Translations under genes and position numbers: made by a program
Assembly: GCA_036265915.1 (NCBI GenBank)
Contig: DATAOC010000121.1
Span: forward strand, 3,078-67,077
Direction: 5' to 3'
DNA length: 64,000 nucleotides
From: AR12 sp036265915
GTDB taxonomy: Bacteria; Methylomirabilota; Methylomirabilia; Rokubacteriales; CSP1-6
Notes under the pieces: model-generated
The model's input: only the letters and a program-made list of their open reading frames with translations
What the model was told of the DNA's origin: nothing
Databases searched by the model: none
Part shown: positions 51,512-60,441 of the stretch, in pieces
Position numbering within the stretch: position 1 is the stretch's first letter
Layout: each line of letters begins with the position of its first letter

Positions 51512-52681
51512 TCAGCGGTGGAGATGCTTCAGGCCGCGCAGCGCTTGCTTGATCCGCTGCTCGTTTTCCACGAGCGCGAAGCGCACGAAGCCTTCGCCGT
51601 ATTCGCCGAAGCCGATGCCGGGCGAGACGGCGACCTTGGCCTCCTGGATCAGGAGCTTGGAGAACTCGAGCGAGCCGAGGCTGCGGAACGCGTCGGGAAT
51701 CGGGGCCCACACGAACATGGTGCCCCTGGGCTTCTCCACCCGCCAGCCGAGCTTGTTGAGCCCATCGACCAGCACATCGCGGCGCCGGCGATGCAGATCG
51801 ACGATCTCGTCGACGACCTTCTGGTCGCCTTCGAGCGCGATGATGCCGGCGATCTGGATCGGCTGGAAGGCGCCGTAGTCGAGGTACGACTTGATGCGCG
51901 CCAGCGCGTGAATCATCCGCGCGTTGCCGCAGACGAAGCCGAGCCGCCAGCCCGGCATGTTGTACGACTTGGACGTCGAGAAGATCTCGACGCCCACGTC
52001 CTTGGCGCCTGGCACCTCGAGGAACGACGGCGGCCGGTAGCCGTCGAAGGCGAAATCGGCGTACGCGAAGTCGTGCACGACCATCAGACGATGCTCGCGC
52101 GCGAAGTCCACCACCTTGACGAAGAAGTCGCGATCGACGCACATCGTCGTGGGATTGTGCGGGAACGACAGGATCAGCAGCTTGGCCTTCGGCCACGCCA
52201 GCCGCGCCGTCTCCTGGAGCCGGCCGAAGAAGTCGCCGTCGGGCGTGAGCGGCACGGAGCGCAGGTCGCCGTCGGCGATGACGACCGAGTACGAATGGAT
52301 GGGATACGTCGGGTTCGGCACCAGCGCGCCGTCGCCAGGCTGGAGCACCGCGAGTGCCAGGTGCGCCATGCCTTCCTTCGCGCCGATGGTGGCGATCACT
52401 TCCGAGTCGGGGTCGAGCTCCACGGCATAGCGGTCGCGGTACCACGTCGTCATCGCCTTGCGCAGGCGGGTGATGCCGCGGGACGCCGAGTAGCGATGGT
52501 TCTTGGGATTGCGGGCGGCCTCGACGAGCTTGTCGACGATGTGCTTGGGCGTCGGCATGTCGGGATTCCCCATGCCGAGATCGATGACGTCCTCGCCGCG
52601 CGCGCGTGCTTTGGTCTTCAGATCGTTGACGATCGCGAACACGTAGGGCGGCAGACGCTTGATCCGATAGAACTCGTCCAT
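51512..52681 (-). CDS. alaC: Alanine-forming PLP aminotransferase (AlaC/YfdZ-like)
   Basis: I start at ATG 52681, preceded by AAGGAG; earlier in-frame ATGs have no ribosome site and lie in the promoter. The 389 residues begin DEFYRIKRLPPYVFAIVNDL, closely like AlaC. IDLGMGNPDMPTPKHIVDKL, LSFPHNPTTMCVDRDFF and the PLP Lys in FSTSKSYNMPGWRLGFVCG follow. AlaC makes alanine from pyruvate and glutamate; related family members serve as LL-DAP or aspartate aminotransferases. It heads the aspartate-family operon. Confidence 0.88.
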   Translation of the reverse strand: MDEFYRIKRLPPYVFAIVNDLKTKARARGEDVIDLGMGNPDMPTPKHIVDKLVEAARNPKNHRYSASRGITRLRKAMTTWYRDRYAVELDPDSEVIATIGAKEGMAHLALAVLQPGDGALVPNPTYPIHSYSVVIADGDLRSVPLTPDGDFFGRLQETARLAWPKAKLLILSFPHNPTTMCVDRDFFVKVVDFAREHRLMVVHDFAYADFAFDGYRPPSFLEVPGAKDVGVEIFSTSKSYNMPGWRLGFVCGNARMIHALARIKSYLDYGAFQPIQIAGIIALEGDQKVVDEIVDLHRRRRDVLVDGLNKLGWRVEKPRGTMFVWAPIPDAFRSLGSLEFSKLLIQEAKVAVSPGIGFGEYGEGFVRFALVENEQRIKQALRGLKHLHR

Positions 52682-52725
52682 CCAGCTCCTTCCAGGCTGC
52701 CCGAGGTGATGCGACCGGCCTCGCG

Positions 52726-52755
52726 ATGATACCGAAGCGTTGCGCAAAGTGTCAA
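52726..52755 (-). promoter_or_regulatory. Sigma-70 promoter for the alaC-hom-thrC-lysC operon
   Basis: On the minus strand TTGACA (52755-52750) and TATCAT (52731-52726) are separated by 18 bases. This is a near-consensus housekeeping promoter. Predicted initiation lies around 52718-52720, giving a leader of about 38 bases to ATG 52681 with AAGGAG. Confidence 0.75.
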
Positions 52756-52825
52756 CGAACCGAGACATCCCGCGTAGTTACGCGACGATAGCGTGTGTCG
52801 CGCCGGGCCAGCCGGGCACGCCCGG

Positions 52826-52892
52826 GATCGGCCGGGTGCCGATCTGTCGCCGGACAGACCATCTAAGCGATTGATTTAGAACGCCGGCGTTC
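52826..52892. repeat. Three inverted repeats upstream of the M23 gene
   Basis: GATCGGC-5-GCCGATC (52826-52844), TGTCGCCGGACA (52845-52856; TGTC arms) and the perfect palindrome GAACGCCGGCGTTC (52879-52892) lie close together in the 242-base divergent region between alaC and the peptidase gene. They may be operators or RNA hairpins. No sigma-70 promoter for the plus strand is obvious here. Confidence 0.4.
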
Positions 52893-52923
52893 CGGCACGT
52901 CACTTGCCGGTCCCTGGGGCGCC

Positions 52924-53934
52924 ATGAGCGACGTGCCCGGGGGCACCATGACCGTCGACGCCGCGCCGCGTCCTGCGCGCAGCGTGCCGAACGGCTGGCG
53001 GCCGAGCGCGGCCGCGCTGAAGGCTGTCTCCGAGGTCAGTCGCCGCCATTCCGGCAGCGGTCGTCGCGCGACGTTCAGCCTTGTCATCCTTCGTGGCGAC
53101 GGTGAGCGCGTGCTGCGGTTCAACTTCGCACGGCCGGCCGCGCTCGGTGTGGCCGTGAGCCTCGCTCTCAGCGTGTCGCTGGTCGGCCTTCTCCTCGGGG
53201 ACTGGCTCAAGCTCCGGGAGCTCACGCGCGAGGCCGTGACGTTCGCCAACACGATCGCTCAGCAGCGCGCCACGATCGAGGCGACCAATCACAAGATCGC
53301 GCTGCTGCGCACGGAGGTGGCCGGCTGGCGCGAGATGCACGCGCGCATCCAGGAGCCGTTCGGACCCGAGGCCGGGCGCGGCAGTCGCGACCGGGGCATC
53401 GGCGGTGCGACGACGGGGCCGGAACGCTTCGCCACGATCGCTCCCGCGGACGAGCTGCAGCGCCTGAGTGAAACGATCAAGGAGGAGGGCGACAACCTCC
53501 GCTCGCTCGACCGCCTGATGGCGCGCGCGTCGAAGGCGCTCGCCACGCTGCCGTCACGCTGGCCCGTGCGCGGCTCCGTGAACTCCGAGTTCGGGCGTCG
53601 TCCCTCACCGTGGACCCAGTCGGTCGAGTTCCACAGCGGCATCGACATCCGGGCCCAGATGGGCACGCCGGTTCACGCGCCGGCGGCCGGCACCGTCGTC
53701 GTCGCCGGGGCCGCGCACGAATACGGCACGGCGGTGATGCTCGATCACGGTCACGACATCAAGACGCTGTACGGCCATCTCTCGAAGATCTCGGTGAAGG
53801 TGGGCGAAAAGGTCGAGCGCGGCACGCTGCTGGCCTTCTCCGGCAACACCGGCCGCTCCTCCGGCCCGCACCTGCACTACGAGATCTTCGTGAAGGGCCA
53901 GCCGGTCAATCCCCGCGCATACCTCTGGGACTGA
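52924..53934 (+). CDS. M23 family metallopeptidase, membrane anchored
   Basis: A 336-residue protein with a cytoplasmic N-terminus of about 65 residues, one membrane span (AALGVAVSLALSVSLVGLLL) and a coiled-coil of about 70 residues. A C-terminal LytM/M23 domain has GRRPSPWTQSVEFHSGIDIR (first His and Asp), the middle LDHGHDIKTLYGHLSKI and GRSSGPHLHYEIF with the HxH pair. All zinc ligands are present, so it is likely an active peptidoglycan endopeptidase. The layout resembles MepM and EnvC-like proteins. Confidence 0.88.
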   Translation: MSDVPGGTMTVDAAPRPARSVPNGWRPSAAALKAVSEVSRRHSGSGRRATFSLVILRGDGERVLRFNFARPAALGVAVSLALSVSLVGLLLGDWLKLRELTREAVTFANTIAQQRATIEATNHKIALLRTEVAGWREMHARIQEPFGPEAGRGSRDRGIGGATTGPERFATIAPADELQRLSETIKEEGDNLRSLDRLMARASKALATLPSRWPVRGSVNSEFGRRPSPWTQSVEFHSGIDIRAQMGTPVHAPAAGTVVVAGAAHEYGTAVMLDHGHDIKTLYGHLSKISVKVGEKVERGTLLAFSGNTGRSSGPHLHYEIFVKGQPVNPRAYLWD

Positions 53935-53952
53935 GCCTCCGCCTCTCCCTCG

Positions 53953-54243
53953 CTAGCTGTCGGCCACGGGCCGCCCGTCGATTTCGATGAAGACCAGCGA
54001 CTGATCCGGCGACTTCACCCACACCGCTGACGCGACGGCGCCCGTCTGGTTGTTGAGGCCCTGCCAGACACCACCGGCCTGGCGCCGGTCGCCGGGGTTG
54101 CGCGCGACCTCGCGCTTGCACTCCTGGAATCCGTCGCGCGCCAGCGCCTCGACGACTTCTTCCGGCTCCGCCAGCCAGCCGTTGCCCGTCCATTGCATGC
54201 GGCCGCCGCGGAAGAGCTCCGAGAGACGATCCGGTCCGTTCAT
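53953..54243 (-). CDS. Hypothetical protein, 96 aa
   Basis: I do not recognise this gene. ATG 54243 (a GTG at 54255 would add four residues) gives a soluble protein with no signal peptide, Cys pair or membrane span. Conserved-looking parts are RMQWTGNGWLAEPEEVVEAL and GLNNQTGAVASAVWV, with a C-terminal SLVFIEIDGRPVAD beta-like stretch. Codon use is like the neighbours. It is convergent with the M23 gene (18 bases between stops). Confidence 0.55.
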   Translation of the reverse strand: MNGPDRLSELFRGGRMQWTGNGWLAEPEEVVEALARDGFQECKREVARNPGDRRQAGGVWQGLNNQTGAVASAVWVKSPDQSLVFIEIDGRPVADS

Positions 54244-54262
54244 GCTGTCCCCCACGTTGATG

Positions 54263-54280
54263 CGGCGACGCCCGTCGCCG
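54263..54280. other. Short GC hairpin between the hydrolase and small hypothetical genes
   Basis: CGGCGAC-GCCC-GTCGCCG forms a seven-base stem with a four-base loop, with no T tract. The 202 bases between 54243 and 54446 otherwise hold nothing I can identify. It may be an RNA 3' end or chance in GC-rich DNA. Confidence 0.25.
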
Positions 54281-54445
54281 CGAAAGCGCAGATCGGGTGC
54301 AAGGCCGACGCCACCAGCGCGCCACGCCGCGCGCGCACGGGCTCGGCGTCGGGCAGGGCAACTTCGCTCCTCACGGCGTTCGCTGGTTGGACCGATGCTG
54401 ACAGATCACGGCGCCAGACGGCGGCGCGAACGGCGAGAGCAGAAA

Positions 54446-55249
54446 CTACGACGCGTGACGCGCGACGAAGTCGAGGCACATGGCGTTGAAGACGTCGGGG
54501 CGCTCCCACATGTACGCGTGTCCGGCGTCGGCGACGGTCTTGAACTCGGCGGCGACGAGCCGGCGAACGATCTCGTGCGAGAAACGTGGCGGCACGAGGA
54601 TGTCGTGCTCGGCGACGCTGACGAGCGTGGGACACCGGACCTGCGCCAGCCGGTCGAGGGCGTCGTGGCTCAGCACCGCGTCGCCCTGGCGAATGAAGCC
54701 GGTCAGCGACTGCGGATACGGGTTCTGCAGCGCGTTCTGAATCACCATCTCGACGAACTCCGGACGCGTCTCGAACGTGATCGGCGCGAACAGCCACAGC
54801 GCGAGTGTCCGCATCCACTCCTCGCGCGCAAGCCCGGGACGCAGCGCACGCCAGGCGGCGCTGAGGGCACGCATGTAGTTGTCCGGGCGCGCGAGCGTTG
54901 CGTGCAGCTGCAACGTGAGGACGCGCTCGGGATGCCGCAGCGCGACCTCCTGCGCGATCATCCCGCCCATCGAGACACCGCACACGTGGACGCGCGCGAT
55001 GCCGAGCACGTCGAGCAGGCCAACGGTGTCGTCGGCCATCATCGCGGTCGTGTAGGGGATGTCCGGCGAGTCCGTCTGGCCCACCCCGCGGTTGTCGAAG
55101 GCGATCACGCGGTGGGTCGCGGCGAACGCCGGCGTCTGCAGCCCCCAGGCCAGATGGTCGCCGCCAAAGCCCATGATGAGAACGACGGGGGCGCCGCTCC
55201 CGACGTCGATGTAGAACATCTCGAGATCGCGGACGCGTGCCTTCGGCAT
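54446..55249 (-). CDS. Alpha/beta hydrolase fold protein
   Basis: A 267-residue soluble hydrolase. The oxyanion segment is VVLIMGFGGDHLAWG, the nucleophile elbow VHVCGVSMGGMIAQEVALR (Ser), the acid in VSVAEHDILVPPR (Asp) and the His in VADAGHAYMWERPDV, a complete triad. IAFDNRGVGQTDSPDIPY is typical of the esterase/lactonase branch. The substrate is unknown. It lies 21 bases after the peptide-ABC ATPase gene and may be co-transcribed. Confidence 0.85.
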   Translation of the reverse strand: MPKARVRDLEMFYIDVGSGAPVVLIMGFGGDHLAWGLQTPAFAATHRVIAFDNRGVGQTDSPDIPYTTAMMADDTVGLLDVLGIARVHVCGVSMGGMIAQEVALRHPERVLTLQLHATLARPDNYMRALSAAWRALRPGLAREEWMRTLALWLFAPITFETRPEFVEMVIQNALQNPYPQSLTGFIRQGDAVLSHDALDRLAQVRCPTLVSVAEHDILVPPRFSHEIVRRLVAAEFKTVADAGHAYMWERPDVFNAMCLDFVARHAS

Positions 55250-55270
55250 GCAGGAGCGGACGCGACCGCG

Positions 55271-56257
<987 letters not shown>

Positions 56258-56267
56258 GGGATGGCCC

Positions 56268-57245
56268 TCAGTAGAGGAAGCAGGCCACCTTGTGGCCTGG
56301 CCGCACTTCCTTGAGCGGCGGCGTGTTGTCGAAGTGCATGGGTTTGGCGAGCGCGCAGCGCGGTGCGAACCGGCAGCCGGGCCTGGCGTCGCCGCGCAGC
56401 GTCGGCACCGTGCCCGGAATCGGCTCCAGCTTCTGCTTCTTGGTGGCCGCCACGTCGATTCTCGGAATGGAGCGCAGCAGTCCTTGCGTGTACGGATGCA
56501 GCGGCTCCTTGAAGAGCTCGCCGACGGCCGCCTCCTCCACCACCTGGGCGCCGTACATGACGACGACGCGCTGCGCGGTCTCGGCAATGACGCCCATGTC
56601 ATGCGTGATCAGCATGATGGCCATGCCGAGCTTGGCCTTGAGCTCGTTGAGCAGCTCGAGGATCTGCGCCTGGATCGTGACGTCGAGGGCGGTGGTCGGC
56701 TCGTCCGCGATGAGGAGGTTGGGATTGCACGAGAGGGCCATGGCGATCATGATCCGCTGGCGCATGCCGCCCGAGAGCTGATGCGGATACTCCCGCACAC
56801 GCCGCTCGGCGTTCGGGATGTGGACGAGCTTCAGCATGTCCACCGTCTTGTCCATGGCGTCGCGGCGGCCCAGGCCTTCGTGCAGCCGGATGGCCTCCGC
56901 GATCTGCTCGCCCACCGTGAACACGGGGTTCAGCGAGGTCATCGGCTCCTGGAAGATCATCGCGATTTCCTTGCCGCGGATCTTCCGCATCTGGGCCGGG
57001 CTCAACTCGAGGAGGTTGCGACCGTTGTAGAGGATTTGACCCTGCACGATGCGGCCGGGAGGCTGGGGGATGAGCCGCATCACGGACAGCGCGGTGACCG
57101 ACTTGCCCGAGCCCGACTCGCCCACGATGCCGAGCGTCTCGCCCTTGTTGATGTAGAGGTCCACGCCGTCGACGGCGCGCACGACGCCTTCGTCGGTGAA
57201 GAAGTGCGTCTTCAATCCTTTGACTTCAAGGAGCCGTTCGGCCAT
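56268..57245 (-). CDS. oppD: Oligopeptide/dipeptide ABC transporter ATP-binding protein (OppD/DppD-like)
   Basis: A 325-residue ATPase with ATG 57245. Walker A GIVGESGSGKSVTALSVM, signature LSGGMRQRIMIAMALSCNPN, Walker B LIADEPTTALDVTIQ and LITHDMGVIAETAQRV are intact, with the C-terminal RPGCRFAPRCALAKPM extension. It pairs with the next ATPase as the two nucleotide-binding subunits of a peptide importer. The membrane and binding subunits must be encoded elsewhere. Confidence 0.92.
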   Translation of the reverse strand: MAERLLEVKGLKTHFFTDEGVVRAVDGVDLYINKGETLGIVGESGSGKSVTALSVMRLIPQPPGRIVQGQILYNGRNLLELSPAQMRKIRGKEIAMIFQEPMTSLNPVFTVGEQIAEAIRLHEGLGRRDAMDKTVDMLKLVHIPNAERRVREYPHQLSGGMRQRIMIAMALSCNPNLLIADEPTTALDVTIQAQILELLNELKAKLGMAIMLITHDMGVIAETAQRVVVMYGAQVVEEAAVGELFKEPLHPYTQGLLRSIPRIDVAATKKQKLEPIPGTVPTLRGDARPGCRFAPRCALAKPMHFDNTPPLKEVRPGHKVACFLY

Positions 57246-57263
57246 GGCGCCTCCCGTTCGGAC

Positions 57264-58304
57264 CTACCAGCGACTCGTCAGCTCGCGGAACGCGTCGAGC
57301 GCGCGCGCGATGTCGTCTCCGTCCACGTCCTTGTGCGTGACACAGCGGATCGCTCCCGGGCCCATCGCGTGGACCTTGACCTTGCGGGCGGCGCAGCCCG
57401 TCACGAGCTCGGCCGCCGCCGCCGCACCGCGCTCGACGCGCACGATCACGATGTTCGTCTGCACCGTCGCCAGATCCACGCTGAGTTCCGGCAGCGCGGC
57501 CAGCCCCTCGGCCAGCCGCCGGGCGTTGACGTGGTCGTCCGCCAGCCGATCGACCATGCGCTCGAGGGCGACGATGCCGGCGGCGGCGATGATACCCGCT
57601 TGCCGCATGCCGCCGCCGAGCATCTTCCGGACGCGGCGGGCGCGCCCGATGAACTCGGCGGAGCCGCAGACGACGGATCCGACCGGCGCGCCGAGACCCT
57701 TCGACAGGCAGAACGTCACCGAATCGACCGGCCGTGCGAAGTCGGCCGCCGGCCGTCGGAGCGCGATCGCGGCGTTGAAGAGACGCGCGCCGTCCAGGTG
57801 CACGGGCACGCCGGCCTGGTGAGCCGCGTCGGCCACGGCCTGGAGCTCCTCCGGCGTGGCACAGGTGCCGCCGTGGCGGTTGTGCGTGTTCTCCAGACAG
57901 ACGAGTCCGGTCTCCGGGAGATGGATGTTGGCCGGACGGATCGCCTCCCGCACCTGCTCGGGCGAGAGGAAGCCGCGCGCGGTCTTGGCCGGCCGCATCT
58001 GCAGGTGGCCGATCATCGCCGCCCCGGCCACCTCGTAGTTGTAGATGTGGGAGTCGAGATCGAGGATGACCTCCTGGCCGGCGCGGGTATGGGCGACGAC
58101 CGAGACCAGGTTGCCCTGGGTGCCGGAGGTGACGAAGAGGCCGGCCTCCTTGCCGAGCCGCGAGGCGGCCAGCGACTCGAGGCGCTGGATCGTCGGATCC
58201 TCGCCCCAGACGTCGTCGCCGACGTCGGCGCGGGCCATGGCCTCGCGCATTTCGGGGGTGGGAAGGGTCAGCGTGTCGGAGCGGAGATCGACGATGTCGT
58301 GCAC
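57264..58304 (-). CDS. ltaE: Low-specificity L-threonine aldolase
   Basis: A 346-residue PLP aldolase. GTG 58304, just before HDIVDLRSDTLTLPTPEM, is the only sensible start, five bases downstream of the bamD stop. VGDDVWGEDPTIQRLESLAA, ENTHNRHGGTCATPEELQ, VHLDGARLFNAAIAL and the Schiff-base Lys in SVTFCLSKGLGAPVGS are the family landmarks. It cleaves threonine or allo-threonine to glycine and acetaldehyde. The threonine operon is about 5 kb away on the same strand. Confidence 0.93.
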   Translation of the reverse strand: MHDIVDLRSDTLTLPTPEMREAMARADVGDDVWGEDPTIQRLESLAASRLGKEAGLFVTSGTQGNLVSVVAHTRAGQEVILDLDSHIYNYEVAGAAMIGHLQMRPAKTARGFLSPEQVREAIRPANIHLPETGLVCLENTHNRHGGTCATPEELQAVADAAHQAGVPVHLDGARLFNAAIALRRPAADFARPVDSVTFCLSKGLGAPVGSVVCGSAEFIGRARRVRKMLGGGMRQAGIIAAAGIVALERMVDRLADDHVNARRLAEGLAALPELSVDLATVQTNIVIVRVERGAAAAAELVTGCAARKVKVHAMGPGAIRCVTHKDVDGDDIARALDAFRELTSRW

Positions 58305-58309
58305 GGGAT

Positions 58310-59050
58310 CTACCTCTGCACGCGCAGCCGCTGGGCGGCCCGCTTGCCCCATTCGGTGTAGCCGTATTCGGTGGCGACCTGGCGCAGCAGCGTGAGCGCG
58401 TCCGCGTTGCGGCCTTCGCTGAAGTTCACGTCGGCGAGCAGCGACAGCGCCTCCGGTATCACCGGAGCGCGCGGATAGTCCTTGATGACCTTCTCGAGCC
58501 GCGGCCGCGCGCCGCTCGGATTGCCCTGGCCGATGTACCACGCGGCGACCCACACTTCCTTCTGCGCGAGACGCCCGCGGCACACTTCGATCTTGGCGAG
58601 TCCGTCCGTCGCGTACCGGCTCTCGGGATAGTCCTTCACCAGCTTCTTGAACTGATCCATGGCCTTGGCGGCGAGACCCTGGTCCTGTTCGATCGGCTTG
58701 ATCTGGTCGTAGTACGACATCGCAAGCCGGTACTGCACGAGGTCCGCGATCTCGTGGCGCGGGTAGAACGACAGGAACGCGTCGAACTCCTTGGTCGCCT
58801 TCTCGAACTCGGCCTCGCGGTAGAACGCCTCGCCGATCAGGAAGCGCGCCCGGGGAGCGTAGGATGAGTTCGGATGCCGCTCCACGACCTTGCGGAACTG
58901 CTCGCGCGCCTCGGGAAACCGCTTCTTCTCGAGCTCTGTCTCGCCCAGCTGGTAGAGCTCCTCGGCGGGCAGAATCGGCGTCGGCGCCGGGCGGAGCCAC
59001 GAGCAGCCGCCGGTGACGAGAAGGAGAAAGAGGGTGAGGGCGCGAAACAT
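58310..59050 (-). CDS. bamD: Outer membrane assembly lipoprotein BamD-like
   Basis: The ATG at 59050 gives 246 residues beginning FRALTLFLLLVTGGC, a signal peptide ending in a lipobox Cys. Five tetratricopeptide-like repeats follow (AEELYQLGETELEKKRFPEA, PRARFLIGEAFYREAEFEKA and others), as in BamD, which scaffolds the BAM outer-membrane protein insertion complex. It supports a Gram-negative cell plan. The upstream 150 bases are shared with the divergent LarA-like gene. Confidence 0.88.
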   Translation of the reverse strand: MFRALTLFLLLVTGGCSWLRPAPTPILPAEELYQLGETELEKKRFPEAREQFRKVVERHPNSSYAPRARFLIGEAFYREAEFEKATKEFDAFLSFYPRHEIADLVQYRLAMSYYDQIKPIEQDQGLAAKAMDQFKKLVKDYPESRYATDGLAKIEVCRGRLAQKEVWVAAWYIGQGNPSGARPRLEKVIKDYPRAPVIPEALSLLADVNFSEGRNADALTLLRQVATEYGYTEWGKRAAQRLRVQR

Positions 59051-59090
59051 CGTCCAGAGGATATAGCATATTTCAAGTCCCAAAAATCCT

Positions 59091-59119
59091 TTGACTTCGC
59101 CAGGCTGGCCCGGTATTAC
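59091..59119 (+). promoter_or_regulatory. Sigma-70 promoter for the LarA-like/efflux operon
   Basis: TTGACT (59091-59096) and TATTAC (59114-59119) are separated by 17 bases. Initiation near 59126 would leave a leader of about 75 bases to ATG 59203, which is preceded by AGAGGT. The AT-rich stretch 59057-59090 just upstream could act as an UP element and could also hold the bamD promoter, which I cannot place with confidence. Confidence 0.65.
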
Positions 59120-59202
59120 CATTCCGGGTTTGCCGCCGGGCGCGTGTGTCCCGGCCGGTCGCAGATGATCGCCCTCCCCGCGAGAGGCTGAGAGGTCCTG
59201 CC

Positions 59203-60441
59203 ATGGCACTGCCCAGAATGATCCGAGTCCGTCAGACGTTTTCCCGTCCACGCGTCGCCGACATCCCGAAAACGGTCCTCGAGGGCCTCGGGGCCGCAGC
59301 GCTGCGCGTCAAGCGCGGCGATACGGTCGCCGTGGGCGCCGGGAGTCGCGGGATCGCGAACATCGACGTGGTCGTCGGAGCCACCGTTCGCTGGTTGAAG
59401 GATATGGGGGCGCGGCCGTTCGTGTTCCCGGCCATGGGTAGCCACGGCGGCGGCACCGCGGAAGGACAGCTGTCCGTCCTGGAGCACTACGGCATCACCG
59501 AGACCACCATGGGGTGCCCGGTGCGAGCGACCATGGAGGTGGTGCAGGTCGGTGAGGCGCTCGGCCTACCGGTCTGGCTGGACAAGCTCGCGTCGGAAGC
59601 GGACTCGATCGGCATCGTGAACCGCATCAAGCCGCACACCGACTTCAAAGGCTCGATCGAGTCCGGTCTCTTCAAGATGATGACGATCGGCCTCGGCAAG
59701 CACCGCGGCGCCATCCAGTATCACCGCGCCAACATCCACCACGGCTACGAGACGGTGATCACCACGGTGGGGCGCGAGATGCTGGCCAAAGCTCGCATCG
59801 GATTCGGCGTCGGCATCGTGGAGAACGGCTACGACGAGACCGCCCACATCGAGGTCTTCCGTCCCGACGATCTCGAAGCCGGCGAGCGCAGGCTGCTCAA
59901 GAGCGCGCGCGACTGGATGGCCCGCCTGCCGTTCTCGCCGATCGACGTCCTCATCGTGGAGCAGATCGGCAAGAACATCTCCGGCTCCGGCATGGACACC
60001 AACGTCATCGGCCGGCCGTCGAACCCGCACGAGCCGTTTCCGAGCGATCCCAAGATCTTGTGGATCGTGGCGCTCGATCTGACGGACGAGAGCTATGGAA
60101 ACGCCGTCGGCATCGGCAACGCCGACTTCACCACGCGTCGGCTGGTGGACAAGATCGACATGAAGCCGACGCTGATCAACGCCATCACCGCCTGCGCGCC
60201 CGGCGGCGCGAAGGTCCCCGCCACCTACGACACCGACCGCGAGGCGATCGAGACGGCGCTCTCCTGCATCGGTCTCACGCCGCCCGAGCGCGCGCGTGTC
60301 ATCCGCATCAAGAACACGCTCATGCTGGGCGAGATCGAGGTGTCGGAGGCGTACACGGCCGAGCTCGCGAAGCACCCCGACCTCTCGCCGATCGGGGAGG
60401 CGAGCCCGCTGCCGTTCGACGCGGCCGGACGGCTCGTTTGA
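59203..60441 (+). CDS. LarA-like (DUF2088) nickel-pincer racemase domain protein
   Basis: ATG 59203 with AGAGGT upstream gives 412 residues; the frame upstream to 59146 lacks a ribosome site. Hallmarks are KTVLEGLGAAALRVKRGDTV, VGAGSRGIANIDVVVGATVR, FVFPAMGSHGGGTAEGQLSV and IGIVNRIKPHTDFKGSIESG, the DUF2088/lactate racemase-domain pattern. LarA uses a nickel pincer nucleotide to racemise lactate; many relatives act on other 2-hydroxyacids. No larB, larC or larE lies in the window. It is coupled by a TTGA overlap to a membrane fusion protein. Confidence 0.8.
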   Translation: MALPRMIRVRQTFSRPRVADIPKTVLEGLGAAALRVKRGDTVAVGAGSRGIANIDVVVGATVRWLKDMGARPFVFPAMGSHGGGTAEGQLSVLEHYGITETTMGCPVRATMEVVQVGEALGLPVWLDKLASEADSIGIVNRIKPHTDFKGSIESGLFKMMTIGLGKHRGAIQYHRANIHHGYETVITTVGREMLAKARIGFGVGIVENGYDETAHIEVFRPDDLEAGERRLLKSARDWMARLPFSPIDVLIVEQIGKNISGSGMDTNVIGRPSNPHEPFPSDPKILWIVALDLTDESYGNAVGIGNADFTTRRLVDKIDMKPTLINAITACAPGGAKVPATYDTDREAIETALSCIGLTPPERARVIRIKNTLMLGEIEVSEAYTAELAKHPDLSPIGEASPLPFDAAGRLV

